Shown here piece after piece: positions 33,837 through 43,048 of a stretch of DNA of 64,000 nucleotides; within the stretch, counting starts at the first letter, position 1, and each line of letters begins with the position of its first letter. The notes under the pieces are model-generated. The model saw only the letters and a program-made list of their open reading frames with translations. It was not told the origin of the DNA and ran no database searches. The stretch is taken from contig NZ_WWCS01000011.1 in NCBI RefSeq assembly GCF_009857535.1, forward strand, positions 1 to 64,000. Reading direction: 5' to 3'. Source of the stretch: Duganella margarita (lineage in GTDB: Bacteria > Pseudomonadota > Gammaproteobacteria > Burkholderiales > Burkholderiaceae_D). Made by a program: the position numbers and the translations under genes.

Positions 33837-34274
33837 TTAAGCCGCCACTATCAGGCGGCTGCCGCGTACTTCGCGTATCGTGTACTGCCCAGGTGCGGCA
33901 GTGCTGCCGGGCGCTACGCTGGTATCCAGCTCGACATCCCACAAGGCGCCGCGGTACATGACGCGCGCTGCGCCATCCTGCCACGCTGGCACATTGACGG
34001 TTTGACCGATGTCGAGATTGACGTTGGGGTCGCGCTCGGCCTGCACGCGTTGCTGCTGCTTGCCGTAGCGGCTGCGGCGCAGCACGAAGGTGGCCGCCAC
34101 GCCAACCACCGCCGCAATCAGCAGCGACAGCGCCTCGCCCAGGCCGAGGAACGCAGCGACGGCGCCGGCCATCAGGCCGATGGCAATCATCAATAAATAA
34201 AAGGTGCCGCTGAAAAGTTCCAGTATCACCGTCACGCCGGCAGCCGCCAGCCAGTAGCTCCAGTCAGTCATCAT
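33837..34274 (-). CDS. NfeD-family membrane protein
   Basis: 145 residues with three or four hydrophobic segments in the first 65 residues and a C-terminal OB-like soluble domain (LDIGQTVNVPAWQDGAARVM then RGALWDVEL). This is the short NfeD form that works with SPFH proteins. The first two codons are ATG, so 34274 or 34271 may be the start; an AGGAG lies just upstream. Precedes qmcA in the same operon. Confidence 0.88.
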   Translation of the reverse strand: MMTDWSYWLAAAGVTVILELFSGTFYLLMIAIGLMAGAVAAFLGLGEALSLLIAAVVGVAATFVLRRSRYGKQQQRVQAERDPNVNLDIGQTVNVPAWQDGAARVMYRGALWDVELDTSVAPGSTAAPGQYTIREVRGSRLIVAA

Positions 34275-34292
34275 GATCTCCTTTCAAAATGC

Positions 34293-34331
34293 AAAAACCC
34301 CCGCTTCCCGAGAGGGGCCGCGAGGGTTTTT
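34293..34331 (-). terminator. Terminator downstream of ppsA
   Basis: AAAAACCC and GGGTTTTT form the outer stem, with extra pairing inside. On the minus strand it ends in a T run. It lies about 80 bp beyond the ppsA stop and just before the nfeD start. Confidence 0.7.
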
Positions 34332-34413
34332 GCTGCTGGACAGATGGTATTGATAGAGTTTTTTGCTACTTAATTCGATAACTCCAGTCTATACCATTTT
34401 CCGTTAACGTCAA

Positions 34414-36843
34414 CTACTTCTGCAGCGACGCCAGTTTCTGCCAGGTGTCGATCACAGAGTCCGGATTCAGCGACATCGATTCGATGCCCTGCTCCATCAG
34501 CCAGGCGGCAAAGTCCGGATGATCCGATGGCCCCTGGCCGCAGATGCCAATGTACTTGCCCTGCTTGCGGCAAGCCTGGATCGCCTGCGACAGCAGCGCC
34601 TTGACGGCGTCGTCGCGCTCGTCGAAGTCGGCCGCCAGCAGCGCCATGCCGGAATCGCGGTCCAGGCCCAGCGTCAGCTGGGTCAGGTCGTTGGACCCGA
34701 TCGAGAAGCCGTCGAAGTGCTCCAGGAAGCGCTCCGCCAGGATCGCGTTGGATGGCACTTCGCACATCATGATCAGGCGCAGGCCGTTCTCGCCGCGTAC
34801 CAGGCCGTTCTTGCCCAGCAGGTCTACAACTTTTTCAGCCTGGCCCAGCGTACGCACGAACGGCACCATGATCTCGACATTGGTCAGGCCCATGTCGTTA
34901 CGCACGCGCTTCATCGCCGCGCATTCCATTTCGAAGGCGCCGGCGAAATCGGCCGCCAGGTAGCGCGCCGCGCCGCGGAAGCCCAGCATCGGATTTTCTT
35001 CATCCGGCTCGTAGCGCGAACCGCCGATCAGTTTCTTGTACTCGTTGGACTTGAAGTCCGACAGGCGCACGATGACTGGTTTCGGCCAGAACGCGGCGGC
35101 GATGGTGGCGATGCCTTCGGCCAGCTTGTCGACGTAGAAGGCTTTCGGCGAAGCGTGGCCGCGCGCGACCGACTCCACGGCCTTCTTCAGGTCCGCATCG
35201 ATGTTCGGATATTCCAGGATCGCTTTAGGGTGGACACCAATATTGTTATTGATGATGAACTCCAGGCGCGCCAGGCCGACACCGGCATTCGGCACCGACT
35301 GGAAGTCGAAGGCCAGCTGCGGGTTGCCGACGTTGAGCATGATCTTGGTCGGCAGCTTGGGCAGTTCGCCGCGCGCCACTTCCGAGATTTCGGTTTCCAG
35401 CAGGCCGTCGTAGATCTTGCCTTCGTCGCCTTCAGCGCAGGACACGGTGACGAAAGTGCCGTCCTTCAGCACTTCGGTCGCGTCGCCGCAGCCTACCACC
35501 GCAGGCACGCCCAGCTCACGCGCGATGATCGCCGCGTGGCAGGTACGGCCGCCACGGTTGGTGACGATGGCGGAAGCGCGTTTCATCACCGGTTCCCAGT
35601 TAGGGTCGGTCATGTCGGCTACCAGCACGTCGCCTGGCTGCACGCGTTCCATGTCGGCCGGGTCGTGAATCACGCGCACCGGACCGGCGCCGATCTTCTG
35701 GCCAATCGCGCGGCCGGAGGCCAGCACCGTGCCGCTCGATTTCAGTTTGAAGCGCTGCTGCACGTCGGTCGCCTTCTGCTGCGACTTCACGGTTTCAGGT
35801 CGCGCCTGCAGGATGTACAGCTTACCGTCGCGGCCATCCTTGCCCCACTCGATGTCCATCGGACGGCCGTAGTGGTTCTCGATGATGACGGCGTACTTGG
35901 CCAGCTCCACCACTTCTTCGTCGTTCAGCGAATAGCGGTTGCGCAGTTCCACCGGCACGTCAACGGTCTTCACCGAGCGGCCAGCCTTGGCTTCCGCAGT
36001 GAATTCCATCTTCAGCAGCTTGGAGCCGATGTTGCGGCGGATGACCGGCGATTTGCCTTTTTCCAGCATCGGTTTGTGGACGTAGAATTCGTCCGGGTTG
36101 ACCGCGCCCTGCACCACCGTCTCGCCCAGGCCATAGCTGGAGGTGACGAACACCACGTCCTTGAAGCCGGACTCGGTGTCGATGGTGAACATGACGCCAG
36201 CGGCGCCCAGGTCCGAGCGCACCATGCGCTGCACGCCGGCCGACAGCGCCACTTCGGCGTGGGTGAAGCCTTTGTGCACGCGGTACGAGATCGCGCGGTC
36301 GTTATACAGCGACGCGAAGACGTGTTTCATCGCGTCCAGCACATTTTCAATGCCGACCACGTTGAGGAAGGTCTCCTGCTGACCGGCGAACGAAGCGTCC
36401 GGCAAGTCTTCGGCAGTCGCCGACGAGCGCACCGCGAACGACATTTCGGTCGACGAATCGGCCACCAGTTGTGCGTAGTAGGCATGAATTTCTTGTTCCA
36501 GGCGCGGCTGGAACGGCGTCTCGATGATCCACTGACGGATCTCGGCGCCGGCCTGCGCGAGCGAACGGACGTCGTCGATGTTCAGATCGGCCAGGCGATC
36601 GGCGATGCGGTCGGCCAGCGATTTGCCGCCATCCACGCTGTGCGACAGAAAGTCGCGGAAGGCTTGCGCGGTGGTCGCAAAGCCGCCTGGCACGCGCACG
36701 CCGGCGCCTGCCAATTGGCTGATCATCTCGCCGAGCGAGGCGTTTTTGCCGCCGACGGATTCCACATCCGTCATGCGCAAATGTTCAAACGAGGCAACGT
36801 ATACCGCTTCGTTGTTTTGCTCCTTCAATGCTACGTTGGACAT
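34414..36843 (-). CDS. ppsA: Phosphoenolpyruvate synthase
   Basis: 809 residues from ATG 36843, the usual length. It makes PEP, AMP and phosphate from pyruvate and ATP during gluconeogenesis. Domains in order: ATP-grasp N-terminal domain (VGGKNASLGEMISQL), the swivelling phosphohistidine domain (NRGGRTCHAAIIARELGVPA with the catalytic His), and the C-terminal PEP-binding TIM barrel (GSNDLTQLTLGLDRDSG; the Cys in GICGQGPSDHPD is the acid-base residue). Divergent from ppsR, its regulator, across a 154-bp spacer. Confidence 0.97.
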   Translation of the reverse strand: MSNVALKEQNNEAVYVASFEHLRMTDVESVGGKNASLGEMISQLAGAGVRVPGGFATTAQAFRDFLSHSVDGGKSLADRIADRLADLNIDDVRSLAQAGAEIRQWIIETPFQPRLEQEIHAYYAQLVADSSTEMSFAVRSSATAEDLPDASFAGQQETFLNVVGIENVLDAMKHVFASLYNDRAISYRVHKGFTHAEVALSAGVQRMVRSDLGAAGVMFTIDTESGFKDVVFVTSSYGLGETVVQGAVNPDEFYVHKPMLEKGKSPVIRRNIGSKLLKMEFTAEAKAGRSVKTVDVPVELRNRYSLNDEEVVELAKYAVIIENHYGRPMDIEWGKDGRDGKLYILQARPETVKSQQKATDVQQRFKLKSSGTVLASGRAIGQKIGAGPVRVIHDPADMERVQPGDVLVADMTDPNWEPVMKRASAIVTNRGGRTCHAAIIARELGVPAVVGCGDATEVLKDGTFVTVSCAEGDEGKIYDGLLETEISEVARGELPKLPTKIMLNVGNPQLAFDFQSVPNAGVGLARLEFIINNNIGVHPKAILEYPNIDADLKKAVESVARGHASPKAFYVDKLAEGIATIAAAFWPKPVIVRLSDFKSNEYKKLIGGSRYEPDEENPMLGFRGAARYLAADFAGAFEMECAAMKRVRNDMGLTNVEIMVPFVRTLGQAEKVVDLLGKNGLVRGENGLRLIMMCEVPSNAILAERFLEHFDGFSIGSNDLTQLTLGLDRDSGMALLAADFDERDDAVKALLSQAIQACRKQGKYIGICGQGPSDHPDFAAWLMEQGIESMSLNPDSVIDTWQKLASLQK

Positions 36844-36997
36844 AATTACACCTTTTTGAGATAGAAATCTTTCCGGCGGGCGACAGACCCATGTTCTTGT
36901 TATTCTGGTGGCCGTGTCGCACAATGCATCCTGTTGGCGCTCATTCTACAGCCTGCGAAGCGAATTGACGATTCACAATACCGATAGCCTCCTCTAC

Positions 36998-37846
36998 ATG
37001 ACACAAGAACAACGACAACCCCTGCCGTCCGCCGCCCGCACCGTCTTTTTTGTTTCCGACGGGACCGGAATTACCGCAGAAACCTTCGGTCACTCGGTGC
37101 TGACCCAGTTCGAATTGCGGTTCCGCCAGGTGCGGCTGCCGTTCATCGATACGCTGGACAAGGCCTACGATGCGCTGCGCAAGATTAACGAAGCGTTTGA
37201 AAACGATGGTCATCGGCCCATCGTGTTCTCGACACTGGTGCACACGGAACTATCGGATGTGATCCGCAAGTGCAAGGGCATGTATATGGACATGTTCCAG
37301 ACATTTGTCGCCCCGCTAGAACAAGAGTTAGGCGTCAAGTCCACGCACACGATTGGCCGCTCGCACAATATCGTGGACAGTGAGGAGTACAAAAACCGCA
37401 TCGAAGCGATTAACTTCTCGCTGGCGCACGATGACGGGCAGTCGCACAAGAATCTGGCCGAAGCGGACGTGATCCTGGTCGGCGTGTCGCGCTCGGGCAA
37501 GACGCCAACCAGCTTGTATCTGGCGATGCAGTACGGGATCAAGGCGGCCAATTATCCGCTGATTCCGGATGATTTCGAGCGCGGCCGGCTGCCGTCGTCG
37601 CTGTATGAGTTCAAGACCAAGATTTTTGGGCTGACGATTACGCCGGAGCGGTTGTCCGAGATTCGCAATGAGCGGCGCGCGGGCAGCAAATACGCGTCGC
37701 TGGAGAACTGCCGCTATGAGGTCAACGAGGCGGAGGCGATGATGAAGCGCGAAGGGATACGCTGGCTGTCGTCCACCACCAAGTCGATTGAAGAGATCTC
37801 GACGACGATCCTGCAAGAGATCAAGCCGGATCGCCGCGAGTATTAA
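36998..37846 (+). CDS. ppsR: PEP synthase regulatory kinase/pyrophosphorylase
   Basis: 282 residues from ATG 36998. DUF299/PSRP family: the N-terminal FFVSDGTGITAETFGHSVLT and the P-loop GVSRSGKTPTSLYLAMQYG are diagnostic. It switches PEP synthase off by ADP-dependent phosphorylation of a Thr near the active His and reverses this with phosphate. Divergent from ppsA as in many betaproteobacteria; ends 1 bp before the katE stop. Confidence 0.94.
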   Translation: MTQEQRQPLPSAARTVFFVSDGTGITAETFGHSVLTQFELRFRQVRLPFIDTLDKAYDALRKINEAFENDGHRPIVFSTLVHTELSDVIRKCKGMYMDMFQTFVAPLEQELGVKSTHTIGRSHNIVDSEEYKNRIEAINFSLAHDDGQSHKNLAEADVILVGVSRSGKTPTSLYLAMQYGIKAANYPLIPDDFERGRLPSSLYEFKTKIFGLTITPERLSEIRNERRAGSKYASLENCRYEVNEAEAMMKREGIRWLSSTTKSIEEISTTILQEIKPDRREY

Positions 37847-37847
37847 A

Positions 37848-40262
37848 CTAGACGCGCGCGGGATCGGTTTCGCGCGCGTAGATGCGCTGCTGCGCCAGCA
37901 CTGACACAAAGCTGTTCAGCCCTTCCGCTGCCTCGCTGGACTCCACCAAGATCACGCCGGGGTCCGGCACCCCATGCGGCAGCTTGCGCGGAATCCTGGC
38001 CGCCTTCAGCAGCTCGGCGCCGCTGCCCAACGCCAGTAGCGGCTTGCCGTGCCGGTACTGCAGCTTCACAAACTCCAGCACATTGGCGTCGCGGCTCAAG
38101 GCGTCGCGCGCATCGGCGCAGTCCGGAATGATCACGCCATCCCACAGCACCGACGGCCCGGTCTCGACACTGATTTCCACGTCCAGCGGCGCATCGGTGT
38201 ACGACGCCAGCGCGCCAATCTTCTGGCCCACCAGACGCGGCACAGCGCCCTGGTCCAGCAGCGCCGCATACAGCTTGCGTGTCTGCGCCCCATCCACGCC
38301 AGGCCCCACCAGCAGCGCCACACGCCGCGTGCGGATACCGGTATTGCCCGGCCGCGCAAACAGCGACAGCGATGGCGACGCCGGATAATCATACTGCGGC
38401 CGGTCGGTGGCCAGCGGCAGCGGCGGCGGCACCTCCATGCCCAAGCCGTCCGCCACGCCCGCCACCAGCGCCGCGTCGATATTGGCCAGCAGTGCCAGCA
38501 CGCGCCTGCGCACGGCCGGCGTATGCACCCGCGTCAACTCGAAGCGGAACGCGTTGATGATGTGCCGCTGCTCGGTCACGCTCTGGCTGATCCAGAACAG
38601 ACGCGCCTGCGAATAGTGATCGGCAAACAGCTCCGGCTTGCCGCGTACTTCCCTGCCCTGCGATACTTCAGGCACGCTGACAAAGCCGCGCGCGCCGGCC
38701 TGGAACGGACAGCCGCCGGCCAGCGAATTCGGCTCGTAACTGACCCGCCCACGGTTGATCTGCTGGCGGTGGATGCCATCGCGCTGGTTGTTATGAATCT
38801 GCGCCACCGGCGTGTTGATCGGGATCTCGTGGAAGTTGGCGCCGCCCAGACGGCTGATCTGGGTATCGATGTAGGAATGAATCCGCCCTTGCAGCAGCGG
38901 ATCGTTGGTGAAGTCGATGCCGGGCACCACATGCGCCGCGCAGAACGCCACCTGTTCGGTCTCGGCGAAGAAGTTGTCCGGATTGCGGTCCAGTACCAGC
39001 TTGCCGACCGGGCGCACCGCCACCATCTCCTCCGGCACGATCTTGGTCGGGTCAAGAATATCGAAGGGGAACTGCGCCGCCTGTTCTTCGGTGAAGATCT
39101 GTAGTCCCAACTCATACTCCGGGAACTGGCCGCTGTCGATCGCCTCCCACAGATCGCGGCGATGGTAGTCCGGGTCGGCGCCCGCCAGCCGCGCCGCCTC
39201 GTCCCACACCAGCGAATGCGTGCCAGCCAGCGGCGTCCAGTGGAATTTGCAGAACACCGACTCCCCCTTGTCGTTCACCAGCCGGAAGGTGTGTACGCCG
39301 AAGCCCTGCATCATGCGGTAACTGCGCGGGATGGCGCGATCCGACGTATGCCACAGCAGCATGTGCGCGATCTCGGGGCTGAGCGAGGCGAAGTCCCAGA
39401 ACGTGTCGTGCGCGCTGGCCGCCTGCGGCATGCCGTTGTGCGGCTCCGGCTTGACGGAATGGATCAGGTCCGGGAACTTCATCGCATCCTGGATGAAGAA
39501 CACCGGGATATTGTTCCCCACCAGATCCCAGTTGCCGTCGTCGGTATAGAACTTGACGGCGAAACCGCGCACATCGCGCACCGTATCGGCGGAACCGCGT
39601 TCGCCGGCGACGGTGGAAAACCGCACAAACACCGGCGTGCGCTTGCCGGCGGCGGCAAACGGCGCGGCGCGCGTGAGGCCGCGCAGATCCTCGTAGCTTT
39701 CAAAATAGCCGTGCGCCGCCGAACCGCGCGCATGCACCACCCGCTCGGGAATGCGCTCATGGTCGAAGTGGGTGATCTTCTCGCGCAGGATGAAGTCCTC
39801 CATCAGCGTCGGCCCGCGCAGGCCGGCCTTCAGCGAGTTCTGGTTGTCGGCCACGGGCACGCCCTGGTTGGTGGTCAACTCGCGGCCGGTGTCATCGACC
39901 CGCACCCGGTCCAGCGGGCGGTTGATGGCGTTGTCGCCGATGTCCGGCTGGCCGTCGCCGACCTTCTCCGAGCCGACGATTTCGGTACTGGTGCTGGCGG
40001 TGGCGATGGGCGTCGGCGGCGCGTGGGTGGCGCCGGCGTGCGGCGTGTAGGCCGCGTCGCCATACTCCAGCGGCTTGGTGGGATTGAAAGGCATCTCGGC
40101 GGCCAGCTTCTCGTCGCCGGTGACCTTTTCCAGCAGCTGGTCGGCGATCGGATTGGGTGGTCCCAGGCGCGATGGATGGGGCGGCGCGGCCGGTCCGGCG
40201 ACTGTGCTCAGGATGGAACCGGCGCCGTCCAGCGCGCCGCCGTTGGATTTACGTTTAGCCAT
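37848..40262 (-). CDS. katE: Large-subunit catalase HPII
   Basis: 804 residues from ATG 40262, which has GGAGG five bases upstream (an earlier in-frame start at 40274 would overlap that site). Clade 2 catalase: heme-side His in RVVHARGSAAHGYFESY, Asn in the distal pocket, and the proximal Tyr in GRIHSYIDTQISRLG. The last 150 residues are the extra class I amidotransferase-like (DJ-1/PfpI fold) domain found only in large catalases. Breaks down hydrogen peroxide in stationary phase. Read alone, with no partner gene. Confidence 0.96.
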   Translation of the reverse strand: MAKRKSNGGALDGAGSILSTVAGPAAPPHPSRLGPPNPIADQLLEKVTGDEKLAAEMPFNPTKPLEYGDAAYTPHAGATHAPPTPIATASTSTEIVGSEKVGDGQPDIGDNAINRPLDRVRVDDTGRELTTNQGVPVADNQNSLKAGLRGPTLMEDFILREKITHFDHERIPERVVHARGSAAHGYFESYEDLRGLTRAAPFAAAGKRTPVFVRFSTVAGERGSADTVRDVRGFAVKFYTDDGNWDLVGNNIPVFFIQDAMKFPDLIHSVKPEPHNGMPQAASAHDTFWDFASLSPEIAHMLLWHTSDRAIPRSYRMMQGFGVHTFRLVNDKGESVFCKFHWTPLAGTHSLVWDEAARLAGADPDYHRRDLWEAIDSGQFPEYELGLQIFTEEQAAQFPFDILDPTKIVPEEMVAVRPVGKLVLDRNPDNFFAETEQVAFCAAHVVPGIDFTNDPLLQGRIHSYIDTQISRLGGANFHEIPINTPVAQIHNNQRDGIHRQQINRGRVSYEPNSLAGGCPFQAGARGFVSVPEVSQGREVRGKPELFADHYSQARLFWISQSVTEQRHIINAFRFELTRVHTPAVRRRVLALLANIDAALVAGVADGLGMEVPPPLPLATDRPQYDYPASPSLSLFARPGNTGIRTRRVALLVGPGVDGAQTRKLYAALLDQGAVPRLVGQKIGALASYTDAPLDVEISVETGPSVLWDGVIIPDCADARDALSRDANVLEFVKLQYRHGKPLLALGSGAELLKAARIPRKLPHGVPDPGVILVESSEAAEGLNSFVSVLAQQRIYARETDPARV

Positions 40263-40327
40263 GTCGACCTCCATTGGTGGGCAGAGGTCGAGTGTGCGCG
40301 GATGCCGCTAGCTGTATTTGATGGCGG

Positions 40328-41527
40328 TCAGAAGAAATGCTGCCAGTCGGCCAGCCAGGCCGGGAAGTCTTCCACCGGCATCGGCTTGGCGATGTAGTAG
40401 CCCTGAGCGTAGGTGCAGCCCAGACCTTGCAGGAAGTCCCAATCCTGCTTGGTCTCCACGCCTACCGCCACCGAGCGGCGATCCAGGCTGCGCGCCAGGT
40501 TCAGGCAGGAGCGCAGCACGGTGCCGATGGCGGCGCGCTTGGATGCGCCGTCAACGAAGCTGCGATCGATCTTCAGTTCCGAGAACGGGATGCGCGCCAG
40601 CAGTTGCAGGTTGCTGCGGCCAGTCCCGTAGTCGTCGATCGCCAGTCCGAAGCCTTTCATGCGCAGGCGCAGCAGGCGTTCGAGGAAGTGGGCGTCGGTG
40701 CTCAGCACCGCCGACTCGGTCATCTCGAAGGTGATGTAGTCGGACATGATCTGGTGGCGCTCAAGGCAGGACGTGATCTGGTCCATGAACTGCGGGTGCG
40801 CCAGCGTGCTGTGGTCCACATTGATGGACACCGAAATCGGTATGCCCAGGTCGTGCAGCTTGCGGCATGCAAGCACTGACTTCTCGATCATGGTCCAGTC
40901 GAGGAAATCGACGCGCCGCGCTTCTTCCAGCGCCGGCATGAAGGACGCCGGTCCCAGCACGCCGTACAGCGGATGACGCCAGCGCGCGAACATCTCCAGG
41001 CCTTTCACCTGCCCGGTTTCCAGCTCGATCTTGGGTTGAAAGTAGGGATCGAATTCGCGGTTCTGCAAGCCCTGACCCACTTGCGCGAACGACAGCGTCG
41101 GCGGCGCCTCGTGCAAGGCATGCGCTTCGGACGGTTGCAGATAGTTCTGGATCAGCGCCGTCAGCTGGCTGCCGATCACCGGCTTGCAGATCGCGCCCAG
41201 CACGTAGACGCCATACGCGTCGGCCATGGTCTCCACCGAGAACAGCACCGCGTTGGTCTGCGCGCCGACCACGATCACGCCGGCCTTGCAGTGCGCTTCG
41301 CCGAGGCGGCGTATCAATTCCAGCGCGTCCATGCCCGGCAAGGCCAGGTCGATGATGGCGATGTCCACCGGCGGCGTGATGCCGGCGCTGAAGTGGCGCA
41401 GCGCCGTGTGGCCGTCCGGTGCCTGCGTGATGCGGCCGACACCGAGGTGCACCAGGATATCAGCCAGCGCATGGCGTTGAACCTGATCCCCTTCGGCTAC
41501 CAGAAAGTGCAGCTGCGCGATATCCAT
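40328..41527 (-). CDS. Response regulator with a degenerate EAL domain
   Basis: 399 residues. An N-terminal receiver domain (about 1-125) has the phosphoacceptor Asp in IIDLALPGMDALELI and the Lys in AICKPV, but the usual acidic pair at the start reads EGD and the Thr/Ser before it is Gly. The EAL domain (about 145-395) keeps IDDYGTGRSN, LKIDRSF and QGYY, but EAL is EMF (GLEMFARW) and the AEGVET loop is AVGVET, losing a conserved catalytic Glu. It may therefore bind c-di-GMP or act by protein contact rather than hydrolyse it. 18 bp downstream of the RNA methyltransferase gene. Confidence 0.88.
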   Translation of the reverse strand: MDIAQLHFLVAEGDQVQRHALADILVHLGVGRITQAPDGHTALRHFSAGITPPVDIAIIDLALPGMDALELIRRLGEAHCKAGVIVVGAQTNAVLFSVETMADAYGVYVLGAICKPVIGSQLTALIQNYLQPSEAHALHEAPPTLSFAQVGQGLQNREFDPYFQPKIELETGQVKGLEMFARWRHPLYGVLGPASFMPALEEARRVDFLDWTMIEKSVLACRKLHDLGIPISVSINVDHSTLAHPQFMDQITSCLERHQIMSDYITFEMTESAVLSTDAHFLERLLRLRMKGFGLAIDDYGTGRSNLQLLARIPFSELKIDRSFVDGASKRAAIGTVLRSCLNLARSLDRRSVAVGVETKQDWDFLQGLGCTYAQGYYIAKPMPVEDFPAWLADWQHFF

Positions 41528-41545
41528 GACGGCTCCAGAATGTGC

Positions 41546-42331
41546 TTACGTCAGATTCTGCCTGACTTGCTCGAAAAAGCATACTGCCGCGCAGGCGGCC
41601 ACGTTGAGCGATTCCACCTGTCCAAGATGCGGGATCACTACCTGGTGGGTGGCCATCGACAGCAAATCGTCCGCCACGCCCTGGCCTTCGTGGCCGAACA
41701 GCCAGGCGGTCGGCGTGCGCAGGTCGACGTCGTACAGGCGCTGGGTCGCATAGCCGCTGGTGGCCAGCGTCTGCACCTTGGCGTTGCGGACCAGGTCCGC
41801 CAGGTCGACGTTTTCAAAAATATCCAGCACGAAGTGCGCACCCATTGCGGCGCGCAGCACTTTCGGCGACCAGCAGAATGCGGTACCGGCGCTGCAATAC
41901 ACTTGCGTCACGCCCGCCGCCGCCGCGCTGCGCAGGATGGAGCCGACGTTGCCGGGGTCCTGCACGCCGTCCAGCAGCACCGCCGATACGCTCACCGGCG
42001 CCGTCACCTCGCGTTCCGGCGTGGCGATCGAGAACATCACGCCGACGCCATGCTCGACCTGGCTGATGCCGTTGTACAGCGCATCCGGCAGCGCCAGCAC
42101 GTGCGCGCGTTGCGCTTCCAGCTGACCGACGATGTCCATCACTTCCGGATTGTGCAGCGCGCTTTCGCTGACCACGCACTGCTCCGGCATGCCGCGCAGT
42201 TGCAGGAACGATTGGCACAGGTGCACGCCGTCCAGCAGCGTGCGGCCGGCCTTGCGGCGCGCCGACTGGCTGCCGGCCAGCTTGACCAGTTCCTTGTATT
42301 GGACGTTGTCGCGCGAGGTAATCGTCTTCAC
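41546..42331 (-). CDS. TrmH/SpoU-family RNA methyltransferase
   Basis: 261 residues from GTG 42331, which overlaps the rnhB stop (GTGA). The N-terminal RNA-binding segment begins KTITSRDNVQYKELVKL. The knotted SPOUT domain has VLLDGVQDPGNVGSILRSAA, the LFGHEGQGV loop and IPHLGQVESLNVAACAAVCF, the classical three SpoU motifs. It 2'-O-methylates a ribose in rRNA or tRNA; the target cannot be told. Translationally coupled to rnhB. Confidence 0.93.
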   Translation of the reverse strand: MKTITSRDNVQYKELVKLAGSQSARRKAGRTLLDGVHLCQSFLQLRGMPEQCVVSESALHNPEVMDIVGQLEAQRAHVLALPDALYNGISQVEHGVGVMFSIATPEREVTAPVSVSAVLLDGVQDPGNVGSILRSAAAAGVTQVYCSAGTAFCWSPKVLRAAMGAHFVLDIFENVDLADLVRNAKVQTLATSGYATQRLYDVDLRTPTAWLFGHEGQGVADDLLSMATHQVVIPHLGQVESLNVAACAAVCFFEQVRQNLT

Positions 42332-42948
42332 AGGCTTACCTCCAGCAGCGCGCGCACCGGCGCAAACGAGCGGCGATGCACTGGCGACGGGCCGTGCGCG
42401 CGCAGGCGCTCCAGGTGCAGCGCGGTGCCGTAGCCCTTGTGCTGGTCGAAGCAGTATTCCGGATAGCGCTGATGCAGCAGCACCAGCGCGGCGTCGCGCG
42501 CGGTCTTGGCCAGGATCGAGGCGGCCGAGATGGCGTCTACCTTGTCGTCGCCGCCGATGATGGCGATGCTCTGGATTTTCATGACCGGGCAGCGGTTGCC
42601 GTCGATCAGGGCCAGGGTCGGCACGGTGCTCAGCGCTTCCACTGCGCGGCGCATGGCCAGCATCGACGCCTGCAGGATATTCAGTTTGTCGATTTCTTCT
42701 TCCGACGCTTCGGCAATCGCCCACGCCAGCGCGTGCTGCTTGATCAGCGGCGCCAGCATGTCGCGTTTGGCTTCAGTCAGCTTTTTCGAATCGCGCAGGC
42801 CTTCGATGGGACGCGACACGTCGAGGATGACGGCGGCCGCAAACACCGGGCCGGCCAGCGGCCCGCGGCCCGCTTCGTCCACGCCGCAGATGATTTCATC
42901 GGCCGATGCCGGCAGGTCGTCAAACAGGCCGAGGTTTTGATTTATCAC
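42328..42948 (-). CDS. rnhB: Ribonuclease HII
   Basis: 206 residues starting at GTG 42948. The catalytic acidic cluster is visible: ICGVDEAGRGPLAGPVFAAA (D and E), a later Asp in TLALIDGNRCP, and KVDAISAASILAKTARD. It removes RNA from RNA/DNA hybrids and single misincorporated ribonucleotides. Downstream of lpxB across a 100-bp spacer that contains a repeat pair. Confidence 0.96.
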   Translation of the reverse strand: MINQNLGLFDDLPASADEIICGVDEAGRGPLAGPVFAAAVILDVSRPIEGLRDSKKLTEAKRDMLAPLIKQHALAWAIAEASEEEIDKLNILQASMLAMRRAVEALSTVPTLALIDGNRCPVMKIQSIAIIGGDDKVDAISAASILAKTARDAALVLLHQRYPEYCFDQHKGYGTALHLERLRAHGPSPVHRRSFAPVRALLEVSL

Positions 42949-42967
42949 GTTAGTTGCTCTTCATTCC

Positions 42968-43047
42968 GTCATTCCCGCGCAGGCGGGAATCCATACTACG
43001 ATGACCGGGGACGCTAGGCATGGGCTCCCGCATACGCGGGAGCGACA
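42968..43047. repeat. Paired palindromic repeat (REP-like) between rnhB and lpxB
   Basis: Two copies of a 20-28-bp imperfect palindrome in inverted orientation: GTCATTCCCGCGCAGGCGGG (42968-42987) plus its AATCCAT tail, and a diverged partner ATGGGCTCCCGCATACGCGG (43020-43039) with a GAGCGAC tail. Each can fold alone and the pair can form one large stem. The same element occurs at 53737-53816. It reads as a dispersed repeat, not a normal terminator, since it lacks T tracts. Confidence 0.8.
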
Positions 43048-43048
43048 C

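Noticed and set aside
32439..34196. 585-residue plus-strand frame opposite DUF4259, qmcA and nfeD
   Set aside because: It spans three well-supported minus-strand genes and shows no domain.
34519..36864. 781-residue plus-strand frame opposite ppsA
   Set aside because: PpsA motifs are complete on the other strand; this is a shadow.
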